Part shown: piece after piece, positions 42,582 to 51,696 of the stretch
Layout: the number at the start of each line of letters is the position of its first letter
How positions within the stretch are numbered: the stretch's first letter is position 1
Assembly (NCBI RefSeq): GCF_039543385.1
Contig: NZ_BAABJQ010000003.1
Location: 465,822-529,821, forward strand
Source: Rugosimonospora acidiphila
GTDB taxonomy: Bacteria; Actinomycetota; Actinomycetes; Mycobacteriales; Micromonosporaceae
Direction: 5' to 3'
DNA length: 64,000 nucleotides
Program-made: the position numbers and the translations under genes
The notes under the pieces: model-generated
The model's database searches: none
The model's input: only the letters and a program-made list of their open reading frames with translations
Told to the model about the DNA's origin: nothing

Positions 42582-44873
42582 ACGGAGCCGGCGGCGGCCG
42601 CCCACCCGGGTGAGCGCCCCCGGGCCCGGCGGGTCCGCCGCCCTCGGCCGCCGCCCGGACAACGCGACGAGCAGGTCGACGGCGACCAGCGCCAGCGATG
42701 GGAAGGCCAGCGTCAGGTAGGACAGTTGGTCGGTCCGGTTGGACAGGACGACCAGCACCAGGCCGGCGACCAGGGTTCCGGCCGCCATCCAGCTCCACTC
42801 CCGCCGATGCCGCAGCACCGCCGCGGCCAGCGTGAGCACGCAGCAGCCCAGAAACACGCGGTCGGCCGTGATCTCGGTCAGCTCCGGCTTGGCCAGGTGG
42901 CCCAGCACCCGCCCGAGCCAACCGGTGCTGTTCCAGAACCAGGAGTGCGGGTACTGGGCCCGGCGCTGCGGCAGCCAGAGGTCGGCGAGCACACTGGCCA
43001 CGCCCAGGACCAGGGCGATCAGCCCGTACGGCGCCCACCGCCGGCCGCGCCCGTTCGTCGCGGCGGCCAGGCAGCCGATCAGCACCCCGACAACCACGAT
43101 GACGCTGCGGTACTGGGCGGCCAGCGCCACGGCCAGCGCCACGCCGAAGCCGGCCAGCGACACGCTCCTGGGCAGTCCGCCCCAGCCGCCGGGCAGCATG
43201 GCCAGGCACCCGATGATGGCCAGCAGGGCCAGCGCGAACCGGGTACCGGCGATGCTCGCCGAGGCCACCGGCGCGGACAAGGTGAGTGCGATGCCGGCCA
43301 TCGCTCCGGCCACGGCCCCGCCCCGGCGCGCGGCGAGGATGACGATGGCCGGCACCGCGGCCGTGAAGCCCACCAGCGCGAGGATCTTGTATCCGTGCTG
43401 GTGCGGCGAGCGGGCGATCATCACGTAGATCACCAGCAGGTACATGAGGGCCAGCAGCGCCCACCCCGCGAGCGGCGGCCCCGGCACCCAGGCCAGCCAT
43501 TGGCGCCAGCGCGCCCCGGCCACCCGGGCCGGCTCGCCCGGACCCGCCCCGATCGTGGCCAGCGGCTCGGCCGGAGCCCGCGCGCCGTCCCCAACGGGCG
43601 CCGGGGCGCCGCCGGCCCCCGGGACCGCCTCGGTCGATCGACTCGGCGGGCCACCCCGCGCCGAGGTCAGGTCGAAGATCAACGCCAGCACGCACAGCAC
43701 CATCAGCGGCACGACCGGCACGAAGTACCGGAAGTACGTCGGGTCGACGATGAGCACGGCCAGCGCCAGGGTGGAGGCCGACATGCCGATGAGCATGATG
43801 CTCAGCTCGCTGCGGAACCGCCAGACCGCCGAGATCAGGGCGAACACCAGAATCACGATGATCAGGAGGTCGAACGACCGCACGTAGTGGTAGTCGACGT
43901 GCACCATGTTGCGCAGCACCCGGGGTACCGCGGCGAACCCGTCGGTATGGAAGGTCTGCTCGGTCACCCGCTGGTACCGCTGGGTCAGGCTGAGCGAGTC
44001 GCCGCCGTACAGGTGGGCGGACACCTCGCTCTGCGCCACCAGGCTGGCGACGGTCAGCACGGACGACAGCACGGCGAACGGCAGCCACGGGTTACGTACC
44101 CGCCGGTCCCGGAGGGCCACCATGAACCAGGTGAGCAGGATCCCGGCGGTGATGGTGACCGCGAACTGCCGGGTGAACAGCCCCAACTCCAGGAGGATCG
44201 CGAACCACACCAGGTCCCGGCGGCGCGTACGGCGGCCCAGCGGCAGGCACAGCATGCCGGCCACGGTGAACGCCAGCGCGGTGGCGTCGGTCAGCGCGTA
44301 CAGGCCGAACCGGGAGGGCAGCGGGGGCAGCAGCACCATGGCGCCGGCCGCGACCCCCCACCACCGTCCCCACAGCCGGGCGGCGAGCAGGGCCAGCAGC
44401 GCCACGCCCACGGCGTAGGACAGCACCGGCACGACCAGCATCCCGTTCGGGCCGAACAGCCCGACGAAGGGGGCGGACAGCAGCGGGTACAGCACCCTGG
44501 GCCCGACCACCGCCCCGTTGTCGCCGTGGAAGAACGAGTGCTCGTACCCGGCCGGCCAGCAGAAGCCGCAGGTGGTCAGGCCGTAGTGGCCCCGCAGGTG
44601 GGCCGCGGTGCGGTGGGCCGCCGCGGTCTCCGAGTAACCGAGGTACCGGTACGCCCAGGCGAGGTAGAGCCGCGAATCGCTGATCCACAGCGCCCGGTTC
44701 AGGTACGTGCTGACCTGGGAGGCGACGAAGGCAACGGCAAGCAGCGCCCAGCCGGCGGGCGAGATGACCGACCAGGTCGCCCGGGTCCGGGCGACGAACG
44801 GGCGCAGACCGGGGAACCTACCCTGGCGGCTGGGAGTGTCCAGCGGGTCGGCCGTCGCGGAATGATCAACCAT
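42552..44873 (-). CDS. Large polytopic membrane protein, GT-C-like (copy A)
   Basis: This 773-residue protein has many membrane segments and a proline-rich cytoplasmic linker near residues 400-445. Its first large loop contains SDSRLYLAWAYRYLGYSE, a CGFCW motif, GYEHSFFHGDNGAVVG and LFGPNGMLVVPV. Most of this roughly 85-residue loop is also present in the second copy at 49346-51505, although elsewhere the two differ more. The loop acidic residue after the first helix and the overall topology suggest a GT-C glycosyltransferase acting outside the membrane; that is inference. It runs convergent to the flippase operon, and its 3' end lies inside that operon's terminator hairpin. Confidence 0.75.
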   Translation of the reverse strand: MVDHSATADPLDTPSRQGRFPGLRPFVARTRATWSVISPAGWALLAVAFVASQVSTYLNRALWISDSRLYLAWAYRYLGYSETAAAHRTAAHLRGHYGLTTCGFCWPAGYEHSFFHGDNGAVVGPRVLYPLLSAPFVGLFGPNGMLVVPVLSYAVGVALLALLAARLWGRWWGVAAGAMVLLPPLPSRFGLYALTDATALAFTVAGMLCLPLGRRTRRRDLVWFAILLELGLFTRQFAVTITAGILLTWFMVALRDRRVRNPWLPFAVLSSVLTVASLVAQSEVSAHLYGGDSLSLTQRYQRVTEQTFHTDGFAAVPRVLRNMVHVDYHYVRSFDLLIIVILVFALISAVWRFRSELSIMLIGMSASTLALAVLIVDPTYFRYFVPVVPLMVLCVLALIFDLTSARGGPPSRSTEAVPGAGGAPAPVGDGARAPAEPLATIGAGPGEPARVAGARWRQWLAWVPGPPLAGWALLALMYLLVIYVMIARSPHQHGYKILALVGFTAAVPAIVILAARRGGAVAGAMAGIALTLSAPVASASIAGTRFALALLAIIGCLAMLPGGWGGLPRSVSLAGFGVALAVALAAQYRSVIVVVGVLIGCLAAATNGRGRRWAPYGLIALVLGVASVLADLWLPQRRAQYPHSWFWNSTGWLGRVLGHLAKPELTEITADRVFLGCCVLTLAAAVLRHRREWSWMAAGTLVAGLVLVVLSNRTDQLSYLTLAFPSLALVAVDLLVALSGRRPRAADPPGPGALTRVGGRRRLRKTRTARVTV

Positions 44874-45372
44874 TGTGCGAAAGACCCTGGAATCGTCGAT
44901 GAAGGCGATCCGTGCTTACCCAACATCGCCGCCGAGAATCGGCGCGGGCGGTCGTTCCCGGAGGCGGTTTCGCGGTTGCGCCGAACGGGCCCGGGACGCC
45001 GGACGCACCGGCGACGAACCGCGCCCAGGCGCGAGAAAGGTGGCATTGCCGGCCGCCGGTCGCACCGAGGCGTCAGCCGGCGCCAGGGTGGCCGGTACGG
45101 GACGCGCCGGACCGCCGGGCAGGGGCCGGCACGCAACGGCCACGATGCGCGGACGCACAGGCCGAATCGGACACGCCGCGGGTCGACCGGATAGGCGGGG
45201 TCAGGCCGCGCCGGTGACGGCGCCCGGGCCCACGGCGCGGTTACGGCGCTGCGCCATCACGGCGCCGGTGACGGCACGCGGCGCCGTGGGCTGGGACGAC
45301 GGGGGTATGGCCGGGGTATGGCGGAGTGGTTCGTGGCGCCCGGTGCGCGGTGGCCGGCCGGGCGCCCGAAAA
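44874..45372. other. 499-bp region without a supported gene
   Basis: This stretch lies between prcA and copy A of the membrane-protein pair and must hold the promoter of the latter. A 14-bp direct repeat GCGCCGGTGACGGC occurs at 45208-45221 and 45262-45275. Open frames exist, but none has an RBS, a known domain or plausible composition. I see no RNA gene. Confidence 0.55.
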
Positions 45373-46263
45373 TCACTCGGCGCCGGAGGTGCCGCTCGGA
45401 TCGGCGTTGGTGCCCTCGCCGCCCTCGGACGTCGCGTCCTCGTCGGACACCGACACCTCGTCCGCGACCGGCGAGGTCGGCCGGGCGGCGGCGTCGCCGG
45501 GCGCCGAGCCGGTGCCGGCCGCCGCGGCGTCGCCCTCACCCTCGGCGGCCGTGGACGGCTGGTCGGGCGCGGTCAGCAGCGCGGTCAGCGCCTGGCCGGT
45601 GATCCGGCGGAAGGCGCGGCCGGGGCGGCGACGGTCCAGGATGGCGACCTCGAGCTGCGCGGCGGTCAGCGTGCGCGGGGCGCCGCCCTCGCCGCCGACG
45701 CTGCCCAGCGCCTCGACTGCCAGCCGCAGCGCGGCGTCCAGCCCCATGTCGAGGCTGTGCCGCTCGCGCAGGCCGCCGGACAGCGCCTCGGCCTGCCCGC
45801 CCACCACCACCGCGCCGGGCTCCTGCTGGACCGATCCGTCGTAGGTGAGCCGGTACAGCTCGTCCTGCTCCGGGGTGGCGCCGACCTGGGCGACGCAGAT
45901 CTCCACCTCGAACGGCTTGGACTGCTCCGTGAAGATCGCGCCTAGCATCTGGGCGTAGAAGTTGGCCAGCGCGCGGGCCGTCACGTCGCGGCGGTCGTAG
46001 GAGTATCCGCGCAGGTCGGCGAGGCGCACCCCGGCCGCGCGCAGGTTCTCGTACTCGTTGTAGCGGCCGACCGCCCCGAACCCGATCCGGTCGTAGAGCT
46101 CGGACACCTTGTGCAGCGCGGTCGACAGGTTCTCCGTCACGAACAGCACGCCGCCCTCATAGGAGAGCACGATGACGCTGCGACCGCGAGCGATGCCCTT
46201 GCGGGCGTACTCGGACCGGTCTCGCATGATCTGCTCAGGCGAGGCGTAGAACTGCATGGCCAC
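45373..46263 (-). CDS. prcA: Proteasome subunit alpha PrcA
   Basis: PrcA forms the outer rings of the 20S proteasome and gates substrate entry. The 296-residue protein begins with the family gate and helix-0 sequence FYASPEQIMRDRSEYARKGI. ARGRSVIVLSYEGGVLFVTE and FGAVGRYNEYENLRAAGV follow, as in other PrcA proteins. From about residue 230 it carries a 65-residue acidic, alanine- and glycine-rich tail. The GTG start has GAGGAG ten bases upstream; an ATG two codons later is an alternative. It is 68 bp after prcB on the same strand. Confidence 0.97.
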   Translation of the reverse strand: MAMQFYASPEQIMRDRSEYARKGIARGRSVIVLSYEGGVLFVTENLSTALHKVSELYDRIGFGAVGRYNEYENLRAAGVRLADLRGYSYDRRDVTARALANFYAQMLGAIFTEQSKPFEVEICVAQVGATPEQDELYRLTYDGSVQQEPGAVVVGGQAEALSGGLRERHSLDMGLDAALRLAVEALGSVGGEGGAPRTLTAAQLEVAILDRRRPGRAFRRITGQALTALLTAPDQPSTAAEGEGDAAAAGTGSAPGDAAARPTSPVADEVSVSDEDATSEGGEGTNADPSGTSGAE

Positions 46264-46331
46264 GGCGGGCGGTCTCCTCGGGTCTCGGCTGTTGCGCGAC
46301 GGACGGATCGGTGCGGTGCGAAGCGGCCCGG

Positions 46332-47171
46332 TCAGCCGCCGGGGTTCTCCATGCGACGGGCCACCACGGCCTCGGAAATCGTCGCGGACTGCTCGTCGGA
46401 GATGCGGCGGGTGCCCTCCGCGCCGGCGGTCATCACGACCGGGAAGATCCGGCGGGTCAGGTCGGGGCCGCCGGTGGCGGTGTCGTCGTCGGCCGCGTCG
46501 TACAGCGCCTCGACGGCGAGCGCGATCGCCTCCTCGGTGGTCAGGCCGGGACGGTAACGCTTCTTGAGCGCGGCCTTGGCGAACAGCGAACCCGAGCCGA
46601 TCCCGTCGTAGCCGCGCTCCTCGTAGACGCCGCCGGCCACGTCAAAGCTGAAGATCCGGCCGGCCCGCTCGGGCGACGGCGCGTCCAGGTCGTACCCGGC
46701 GAACAGCGGGATCACCGCGAGGCCCTGCAGCGCCGCGCCGAGGTTGTTGCGGATCATCGTGGCCAGGCGGTTGGCCTTGCCGTCGATCGAGAGCATCGCG
46801 CCCTCGATCTTCTCGTAGTGCTGCAGCTCGACCTGGAACAGCCGCATCAGCTCGATCCCGACGCCCGCCGTGCCGGCGATCCCGATCAGCGAGAACTCGT
46901 CGGCGGCGTGCACCTTCTCGATGTCGCGGCTAGCGATCAGATTGCCCATCGTGGCGCGCCGGTCGCCGGCCATCACGACCCCGTCGGCGCAGCTGATAGC
47001 GATGATCGTGGTGGCGTGCGGCGCGATGTCGGCGCTGATCCCGGGCGGCAGGGGCCGTCGGCCGGGCAGCAGCTCCGGCGCGGCGGCACCAAGAAACTCG
47101 CTGAACGACGACAGGCCAGGCGCGGTGAACGCCGCCGGTAGCCGCCAGGATGGATCAAGACCCGCTGCCAC
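46332..47171 (-). CDS. prcB: Proteasome subunit beta PrcB
   Basis: PrcB is the catalytic subunit and is made with a propeptide that is removed autocatalytically. The 279-residue precursor has a 53-residue propeptide (FTAPGLSSFSEFLGAAAPEL is the family pattern). The mature N-terminal nucleophile is predicted as Thr54 in APHATTIIAIS. The residue before the cleavage site is alanine (codon GCC at 47013-47015), whereas glycine (HGTT) is usual. The catalytic environment is present in GVVMAGDRRATMGNLIASRD (Asp-Arg and neighbouring residues). A GAAGGGAA-type RBS lies upstream. It is adjacent to pup and prcA. Confidence 0.97.
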   Translation of the reverse strand: MAAGLDPSWRLPAAFTAPGLSSFSEFLGAAAPELLPGRRPLPPGISADIAPHATTIIAISCADGVVMAGDRRATMGNLIASRDIEKVHAADEFSLIGIAGTAGVGIELMRLFQVELQHYEKIEGAMLSIDGKANRLATMIRNNLGAALQGLAVIPLFAGYDLDAPSPERAGRIFSFDVAGGVYEERGYDGIGSGSLFAKAALKKRYRPGLTTEEAIALAVEALYDAADDDTATGGPDLTRRIFPVVMTAGAEGTRRISDEQSATISEAVVARRMENPGG

Positions 47172-47318
47172 GTGTGTTCCCTTCAGATACGCGATCGAGT
47201 TGCCGCTGCCAAGCTTGTCGCCACACTCAGCGGCGCGCGCGGCGGCGGGCCGGCCCGTTGCCGCGCACGCGTGAGCAGAATTGGGACCCGTTGAGACTAC
47301 CGTCCCGATGATCCGGAG

Positions 47319-47537
47319 TTACTGGCCGCCCTTCTGCACGTACCCGCGAACGAACTCCTCGGCGTTCTCCTCGAGCACCGAGTCGATCTCGTCGAGCAGG
47401 TCGTCGACGTCCTCGGTGAGCTTCTCCTGCCTCTCGGCCAGCTCCGGGTCGACGGCCGGCGCGTCGGCGTCGTCGATCTCCTCGTCGCGCCGGCTGCGAC
47501 CCGACTGCGACTGTCCTCCCGTGTCCCGGGTTGCCAT
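47319..47537 (-). CDS. pup: Prokaryotic ubiquitin-like protein Pup
   Basis: Pup is the small disordered protein attached to lysines of proteins destined for the proteasome. The 72-residue sequence is polar and acidic, with the Arc-binding helical segment PELAERQEKLTEDVDDLLDE and then NAEEFVRGYVQKGGQ. It ends in GGQ, so Dop must deamidate the last residue before ligation. An AGGAGG RBS precedes the ATG. It lies between dop and prcB in the usual actinobacterial order. Confidence 0.97.
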   Translation of the reverse strand: MATRDTGGQSQSGRSRRDEEIDDADAPAVDPELAERQEKLTEDVDDLLDEIDSVLEENAEEFVRGYVQKGGQ

Positions 47538-47742
47538 CGTTGCCTCCTGCTGCTGCCGTTCGGCCCCGCCTGCGTGCCCTGTGCGACCAACTTACCGCGC
47601 CTGTCGACCCCGGTCCCACCGACGCGGCGGCCCGCCGCCCCGCCACGCGCACGCCCCTGCCGCCCGACCAGCCCGGACGGTGATTTCGCCCCGGGCGTAA
47701 CGATCGCGGCGCCCTGCGGTGATGGAGGGTCCCTCGGCTGGA

Positions 47743-49251
47743 TCAGGCTCCGGTGAGCGCCTCGAGCAGGTCCTTCGCGCTAGGGCAGCGGTCGAACAGG
47801 GCGCCGACATGCGCCTTCGTGCCGCGCAGCGGCTCCATCATCGGCACCCGTACCAGCGACTCACGCCCCACGTCGAAGATCACCGAGTCCCAGCTCGCCG
47901 CGACCACCTCGGACGCGTACTGGGCCAGGCAGCGACCGCGGAAGTAGGCCCGGGTGTCCTCCGGCGGCTCGGTCATCGCCTCGCGGACCTGCTCCGGGGT
48001 GAACAGCGTCTTCATCGAGCCCCTGGCCACCAGGCGGTGGTAGAGGCCCTTCTCCGGCCGCACGTCGGCGTACTGCAGGTCGACCAGCTGCAGTTTGGGC
48101 GAGCCCCAGCTCAGGCTCTCCCGGTCCCGGTAGCCCTCCAGCAGGCGCAGCTTGGCCACCCAGTCCAGCTCGTCCGCGCACGACATCGGATCGCGGCCCA
48201 ACCGGTCCAGCACGGACTCCCAGCGGCGCAGCACGTCCGTGGTCTGTTCGTCCCCGCCACGGCTGTCCACGAACGCCTGGGCACGCTCCAGGAACGCCCA
48301 CTGGAGGTCCAGCGCGGTGAGCCGGCGGCCGTCGCGCAGCTTGATCCGGTAGGTCAGGCTCGGGTCGTGGCTGACCTGCTTGAGCTCGCCGACCGGGTCG
48401 GTGATGCCGAGGTCGGCGGTGAGCGCCTTCTCCTCGATCATCTCCAGGATCAACGCCGTCGTGCCGACCTTGAGGTAGGTGGAGATCTCCGACAGGTTCG
48501 CGTCACCGATGATCACGTGGAGCCGCCGGTACTTGTCGGCGTCGGCGTGCGGTTCGTCCCGGGTGTTGATGATCGGGCGCTTCAGGGTGGTCTCCAGGCC
48601 CACCTCGACCTCGAAGAAGTCGGCCCGCTGCGAGATCTGGAAGCCCGGGGTGGAGCCGTCCTGCCCGATGCCGACCCGCCCGGCGCCGCAGACGATCTGG
48701 CGGGTCACGAAGAACGGGGTCAGGAACTGCACGATGTCGGCGAACGGGGTCTGCCGGCGCATCAGGTAGTTCTCGTGGGCGCCGTAGCTGGCACCCTTGT
48801 TGTCGGTGTTGTTCTTGTAGAGATGGATCGGCGCGCTGCCCGGAATGCTGGCGGCCCGGCGGGCGGCCTCGGCCATCACCCGCTCCCCCGCCTTGTCCCA
48901 CAGCACCACGTCGCGCGGGTTGGTGACCTCGGGGGTCGAATACTCCGGGTGGGCGTGGTCGACGTAGAGCCGGGCGCCGTTGGTCAGTATCACGTTGGCC
49001 AGCCCGAGATCCTCGTCGGCCAGCGCCTCCGAGGGGTCGTAGAGCGCGCCGGAGTAGGTGAAGCCCCGGGCGTCGCGCAGCGGCGACTCCTCCTCATAGT
49101 CCCAGCGGGCCCGCCCGTTGCGCGACAGCTCCGGCCGCGCGCCGTACGCATTGACGATCTGCGATGAGGTCACCATCGGGTTGGCCCCCGGCTGGCCCGG
49201 CACGGAGATGCCGTATTCGATTTCGGTCCCCATGACCCGATGCACGCCCAT
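47743..49251 (-). CDS. dop: Deamidase of Pup, Dop
   Basis: Dop converts the C-terminal glutamine of Pup to glutamate and also removes Pup from targets. The 502-residue protein is a PafA homologue: MGTEIEYGIS at the N-terminus and NGARLYVDHAHPEYSTPE with the catalytic Asp98. LYKNNTDNKGASYGAHENYL and RPIINTRDEPHADADKYRRL match PafA equivalents. The Dop-specific insert (ARWDYEEESPLRDARGF, near residues 48-64) is present, which separates it from PafA. A TAGGCT box ends 7 bases before the ATG, so the gene is likely leaderless. It is followed by pup. Confidence 0.97.
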   Translation of the reverse strand: MGVHRVMGTEIEYGISVPGQPGANPMVTSSQIVNAYGARPELSRNGRARWDYEEESPLRDARGFTYSGALYDPSEALADEDLGLANVILTNGARLYVDHAHPEYSTPEVTNPRDVVLWDKAGERVMAEAARRAASIPGSAPIHLYKNNTDNKGASYGAHENYLMRRQTPFADIVQFLTPFFVTRQIVCGAGRVGIGQDGSTPGFQISQRADFFEVEVGLETTLKRPIINTRDEPHADADKYRRLHVIIGDANLSEISTYLKVGTTALILEMIEEKALTADLGITDPVGELKQVSHDPSLTYRIKLRDGRRLTALDLQWAFLERAQAFVDSRGGDEQTTDVLRRWESVLDRLGRDPMSCADELDWVAKLRLLEGYRDRESLSWGSPKLQLVDLQYADVRPEKGLYHRLVARGSMKTLFTPEQVREAMTEPPEDTRAYFRGRCLAQYASEVVAASWDSVIFDVGRESLVRVPMMEPLRGTKAHVGALFDRCPSAKDLLEALTGA

Positions 49252-49258
49252 ACCTCAG

Positions 49259-49264
49259 AGCCTA
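49259..49264 (-). promoter_or_regulatory. Leaderless-type -10 box, dop
   Basis: TAGGCT on the minus strand ends 7 bases before the dop ATG. A GAGGT stretch in the gap is only one base from the start, too close for an RBS. Confidence 0.5.
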
Positions 49265-49345
49265 GTCGAGCGCCTCCGCTTGACCGTCATCCTCGCCCCG
49301 ACGAGATTTCGCGCGGCGCGCGCATGGTAGGGCGAGCGCCGCGCC

Positions 49346-51505
49346 TCAGGAGCCGGTCGCGGACTGGACCGCCTGCCGGGCGGGCTCCGCCGCCGGCACC
49401 GGCCTCCCCAGCGGCGCCAGCAGGCCGGCCGCCACGACCACCAGCGCCGGATACGCGGCCAGGATGTCGCCCACGTGCGGCGTCGGAGATCCGGCGTGCA
49501 GCACCGCTGTGACGGCCACGGCGCCGGCCACGTACCAGGCGACCGGCCGGCGCCACGCGGCCACCGCCCCGGCCACGGCCACCAGGCAGGTCAGGTACAG
49601 CACCCGGTCCGGGACGAGATTGCGGAAGTCCGCGGCGATCAGTGGCACCAGCGACCGCGGAGTCCAGGACAGACCGGCCACCCCGACGCGTACCGCGCCG
49701 GCCACCACGGTCCCGAGCAGCGTCGCCGCGGCCGGCAGGGTCCACGGGTTGCCCACCCGCCGCGCCCGCACACTCGACGCGGCCCAGCCCGCCACCGCGC
49801 CGCCACCGATGGCGGCACCGACCGGGAGGGCGAGCGTGGCGAGCGCCGCGAGCCCGGCGAGGGCCAGCAGCCGGAGGCGCGGCGGCAGCGCTCGGACCGC
49901 CGCGCCGAAGCGCCCGGTCACGCCCGCGCCGCCGTCCCGCCCGTGGTCGGGCTCACCGGCCCGGCCCGGCTCGCCGTCGGGCAGCAGCACCACGGCTCCG
50001 GCGCCGGCGGCCAGCAGCACCGCGTAGTGCCAGGAGCCCAGCACGGTCGACAGCAGCAGGCCGGACAGGGACAGCGTGATGCCTGCCAGAATCCCGGCGC
50101 CGGCCCCGAACCGGTCGGCCACCAGCAGCACGATCAGCAGGAAGGCCGCCGCCAGCAGGAGGAACGACAGGACGACCAGGGCGTGCTGGGGCGGCCGGAC
50201 GCGCCGCCAGACCACCACCACGGCTCCGAGGAACGTCACACCGGCCAGTACCCAGCCGAGCCGGGGAACGTCAGGCCCGGAGCGCCCGATGCCGATCTCC
50301 GCCGGTGCGTCGACGCTGCGCGAGGGCGCGCGGCGCGGTCGGGCCACGAAGTCGGCGATCAGCGACAGGGCGGTGAGCAGGATCAGCGGGTGGATCGGCA
50401 CGAGGTAGCGGTAGTACGACGGCCACACCACCACCAGGTTGAGCGCGCCGGTGGCGATCGCCGCGCCGGCGGTCAGGGCGACCAGTTCGCTGCGCCACCG
50501 CCACAGCGCCAGGATGGCCACCGCCACGGTCGCGACCAGGGCCAGGTCGGTGCGGATGTAGTGGTAGTCCGCCTTGGCGATGTAGTGGATCCCCCACGGG
50601 ATGCTGCGCACCCCGCAGTGGTGCAGCGCCTGGCAGGTCAGCTGCTGGTAGCGGGCGGACAGGTTGAGCGCTCCCCCACCGAACCAGTGGCTGGTGATCA
50701 CCGACTGGCCGACCAGGGTCAGCAGGGTCGCGGCGACCGCCGCCACGGCAAAGCGCCACCACGCGTTGAACAGGCGTCGATCGCGCAGCGCGACCACGAG
50801 CCAGGCCAGTGCCACGCCGGCGGCCAGCGCGATCGCGAACTGCCGCACGAACAGCCCGGCCACCAGCGCGACCGTGAACCACAGCAGGTCGCGCCGGCGC
50901 GGTACGCGGGCCAGCGGCAGGAACACCACGCAGGCCAGGGTCAGCGCGACGGCCAGCGACTCGGTCATCGCGTACAGGCCGTACCGGGAGACGGTCACCG
51001 GGATCAGCAGCAGCAGGCCGGCCAGCAGGCCCCAGTGCCGGCCCCACAGCCGGTGCGCCAGCAGCGCCACCAGCACGATCGACACGGCGAAGGCGACCAC
51101 CGGCACGACGAGCATGCCGTTCGGGCCGAACAGCGCGACGAACGGCGCGGACAACAGCGGGTACAGCGGGCGGGCGCCGGCCACCGCCCCGTTGGCGCCG
51201 GAGAAGAACGAGTGCTCGTAGCCGGGGACCCAGCAGAAGCCGCACGGCGTGACGCCGTCCATGTTGACCAGGAAGTTGTGCGTACGGTGGGCGGCGTCCG
51301 CCTCCGAGTAGCCCAGGTACCGGTACGCCCAGGCCAGGTAGAGCCGGGAGTCGGAGAGCCATTGGGTGCGGGTCACCACGTTGGCCCAGCACACTGCCGC
51401 ATAACAGCCGGCCAGCAGCAACCATCCCCAGGGTGGTACCGCGGCGGTGAGCCGTGCTCGCAGCGACGACATCGGCGCTCCCGTCATCATCGGCAGGACA
51501 TCCAC
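49346..51505 (-). CDS. Large polytopic membrane protein, GT-C-like (copy B)
   Basis: This 719-residue protein is a paralogue of the gene at 42552-44873. The first loop is nearly the same: SDSRLYLAWAYRYLGYSE, PCGFCW, GYEHSFFSGANGAVAG and YPLLSAPFVALFGPNGMLVV. The remainder has the same string of membrane segments but lower similarity. It lies between dop and arc, where many actinobacteria have no such gene. The two copies therefore flank the core prcA-prcB-pup-dop block. The start is uncertain: GTG 51505 and internal methionines shortly after are possible. The chemistry is unknown; a glycan-synthesis role is inferred from the paralogue. Confidence 0.74.
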   Translation of the reverse strand: MDVLPMMTGAPMSSLRARLTAAVPPWGWLLLAGCYAAVCWANVVTRTQWLSDSRLYLAWAYRYLGYSEADAAHRTHNFLVNMDGVTPCGFCWVPGYEHSFFSGANGAVAGARPLYPLLSAPFVALFGPNGMLVVPVVAFAVSIVLVALLAHRLWGRHWGLLAGLLLLIPVTVSRYGLYAMTESLAVALTLACVVFLPLARVPRRRDLLWFTVALVAGLFVRQFAIALAAGVALAWLVVALRDRRLFNAWWRFAVAAVAATLLTLVGQSVITSHWFGGGALNLSARYQQLTCQALHHCGVRSIPWGIHYIAKADYHYIRTDLALVATVAVAILALWRWRSELVALTAGAAIATGALNLVVVWPSYYRYLVPIHPLILLTALSLIADFVARPRRAPSRSVDAPAEIGIGRSGPDVPRLGWVLAGVTFLGAVVVVWRRVRPPQHALVVLSFLLLAAAFLLIVLLVADRFGAGAGILAGITLSLSGLLLSTVLGSWHYAVLLAAGAGAVVLLPDGEPGRAGEPDHGRDGGAGVTGRFGAAVRALPPRLRLLALAGLAALATLALPVGAAIGGGAVAGWAASSVRARRVGNPWTLPAAATLLGTVVAGAVRVGVAGLSWTPRSLVPLIAADFRNLVPDRVLYLTCLVAVAGAVAAWRRPVAWYVAGAVAVTAVLHAGSPTPHVGDILAAYPALVVVAAGLLAPLGRPVPAAEPARQAVQSATGS

Positions 51506-51533
51506 TGTTTCCGGCGGGGTAACTTACCACCGA

Positions 51534-51559
51534 CATGTTGGACGCATCCGTCCAACATG
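51534..51559. promoter_or_regulatory. Perfect 11-bp inverted repeat upstream of copy B
   Basis: CATGTTGGACG (51534-51544) and its complement (51549-51559) enclose a CATC loop. It lies about 29 bases upstream of the membrane-protein start, in operator position. It has no U tract, so it is less likely to be a terminator of arc. Confidence 0.45.
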
Positions 51560-51621
51560 GCCACCCCGGCCGGAACCAGCCGGCTCCGGCGGAGGAAACG
51601 GCCGCTCCACGTGGGCAACAG

Positions 51622-51664
51622 CGCGAGGGGCGGAACCCGATGTCGCCGGATCCCGCCCCTCGCG
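51622..51664 (-). terminator. Hairpin after arc
   Basis: Perfect 12-base arms (51622-51633 and 51653-51664, CGCGAGGGGCGG and complement) enclose a 19-base loop and lie 33 bases after the arc stop. There is no U tract. Confidence 0.55.
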
Positions 51665-51696
51665 TGGCGTCGTTACGGGTGGTGCTCGATGCGCGG

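Noticed and set aside
44912..45217. 101-codon plus-strand frame in the gap before prcA
   Set aside because: Composition is Arg/Pro/Ala rich with no RBS, domain or plausible promoter.
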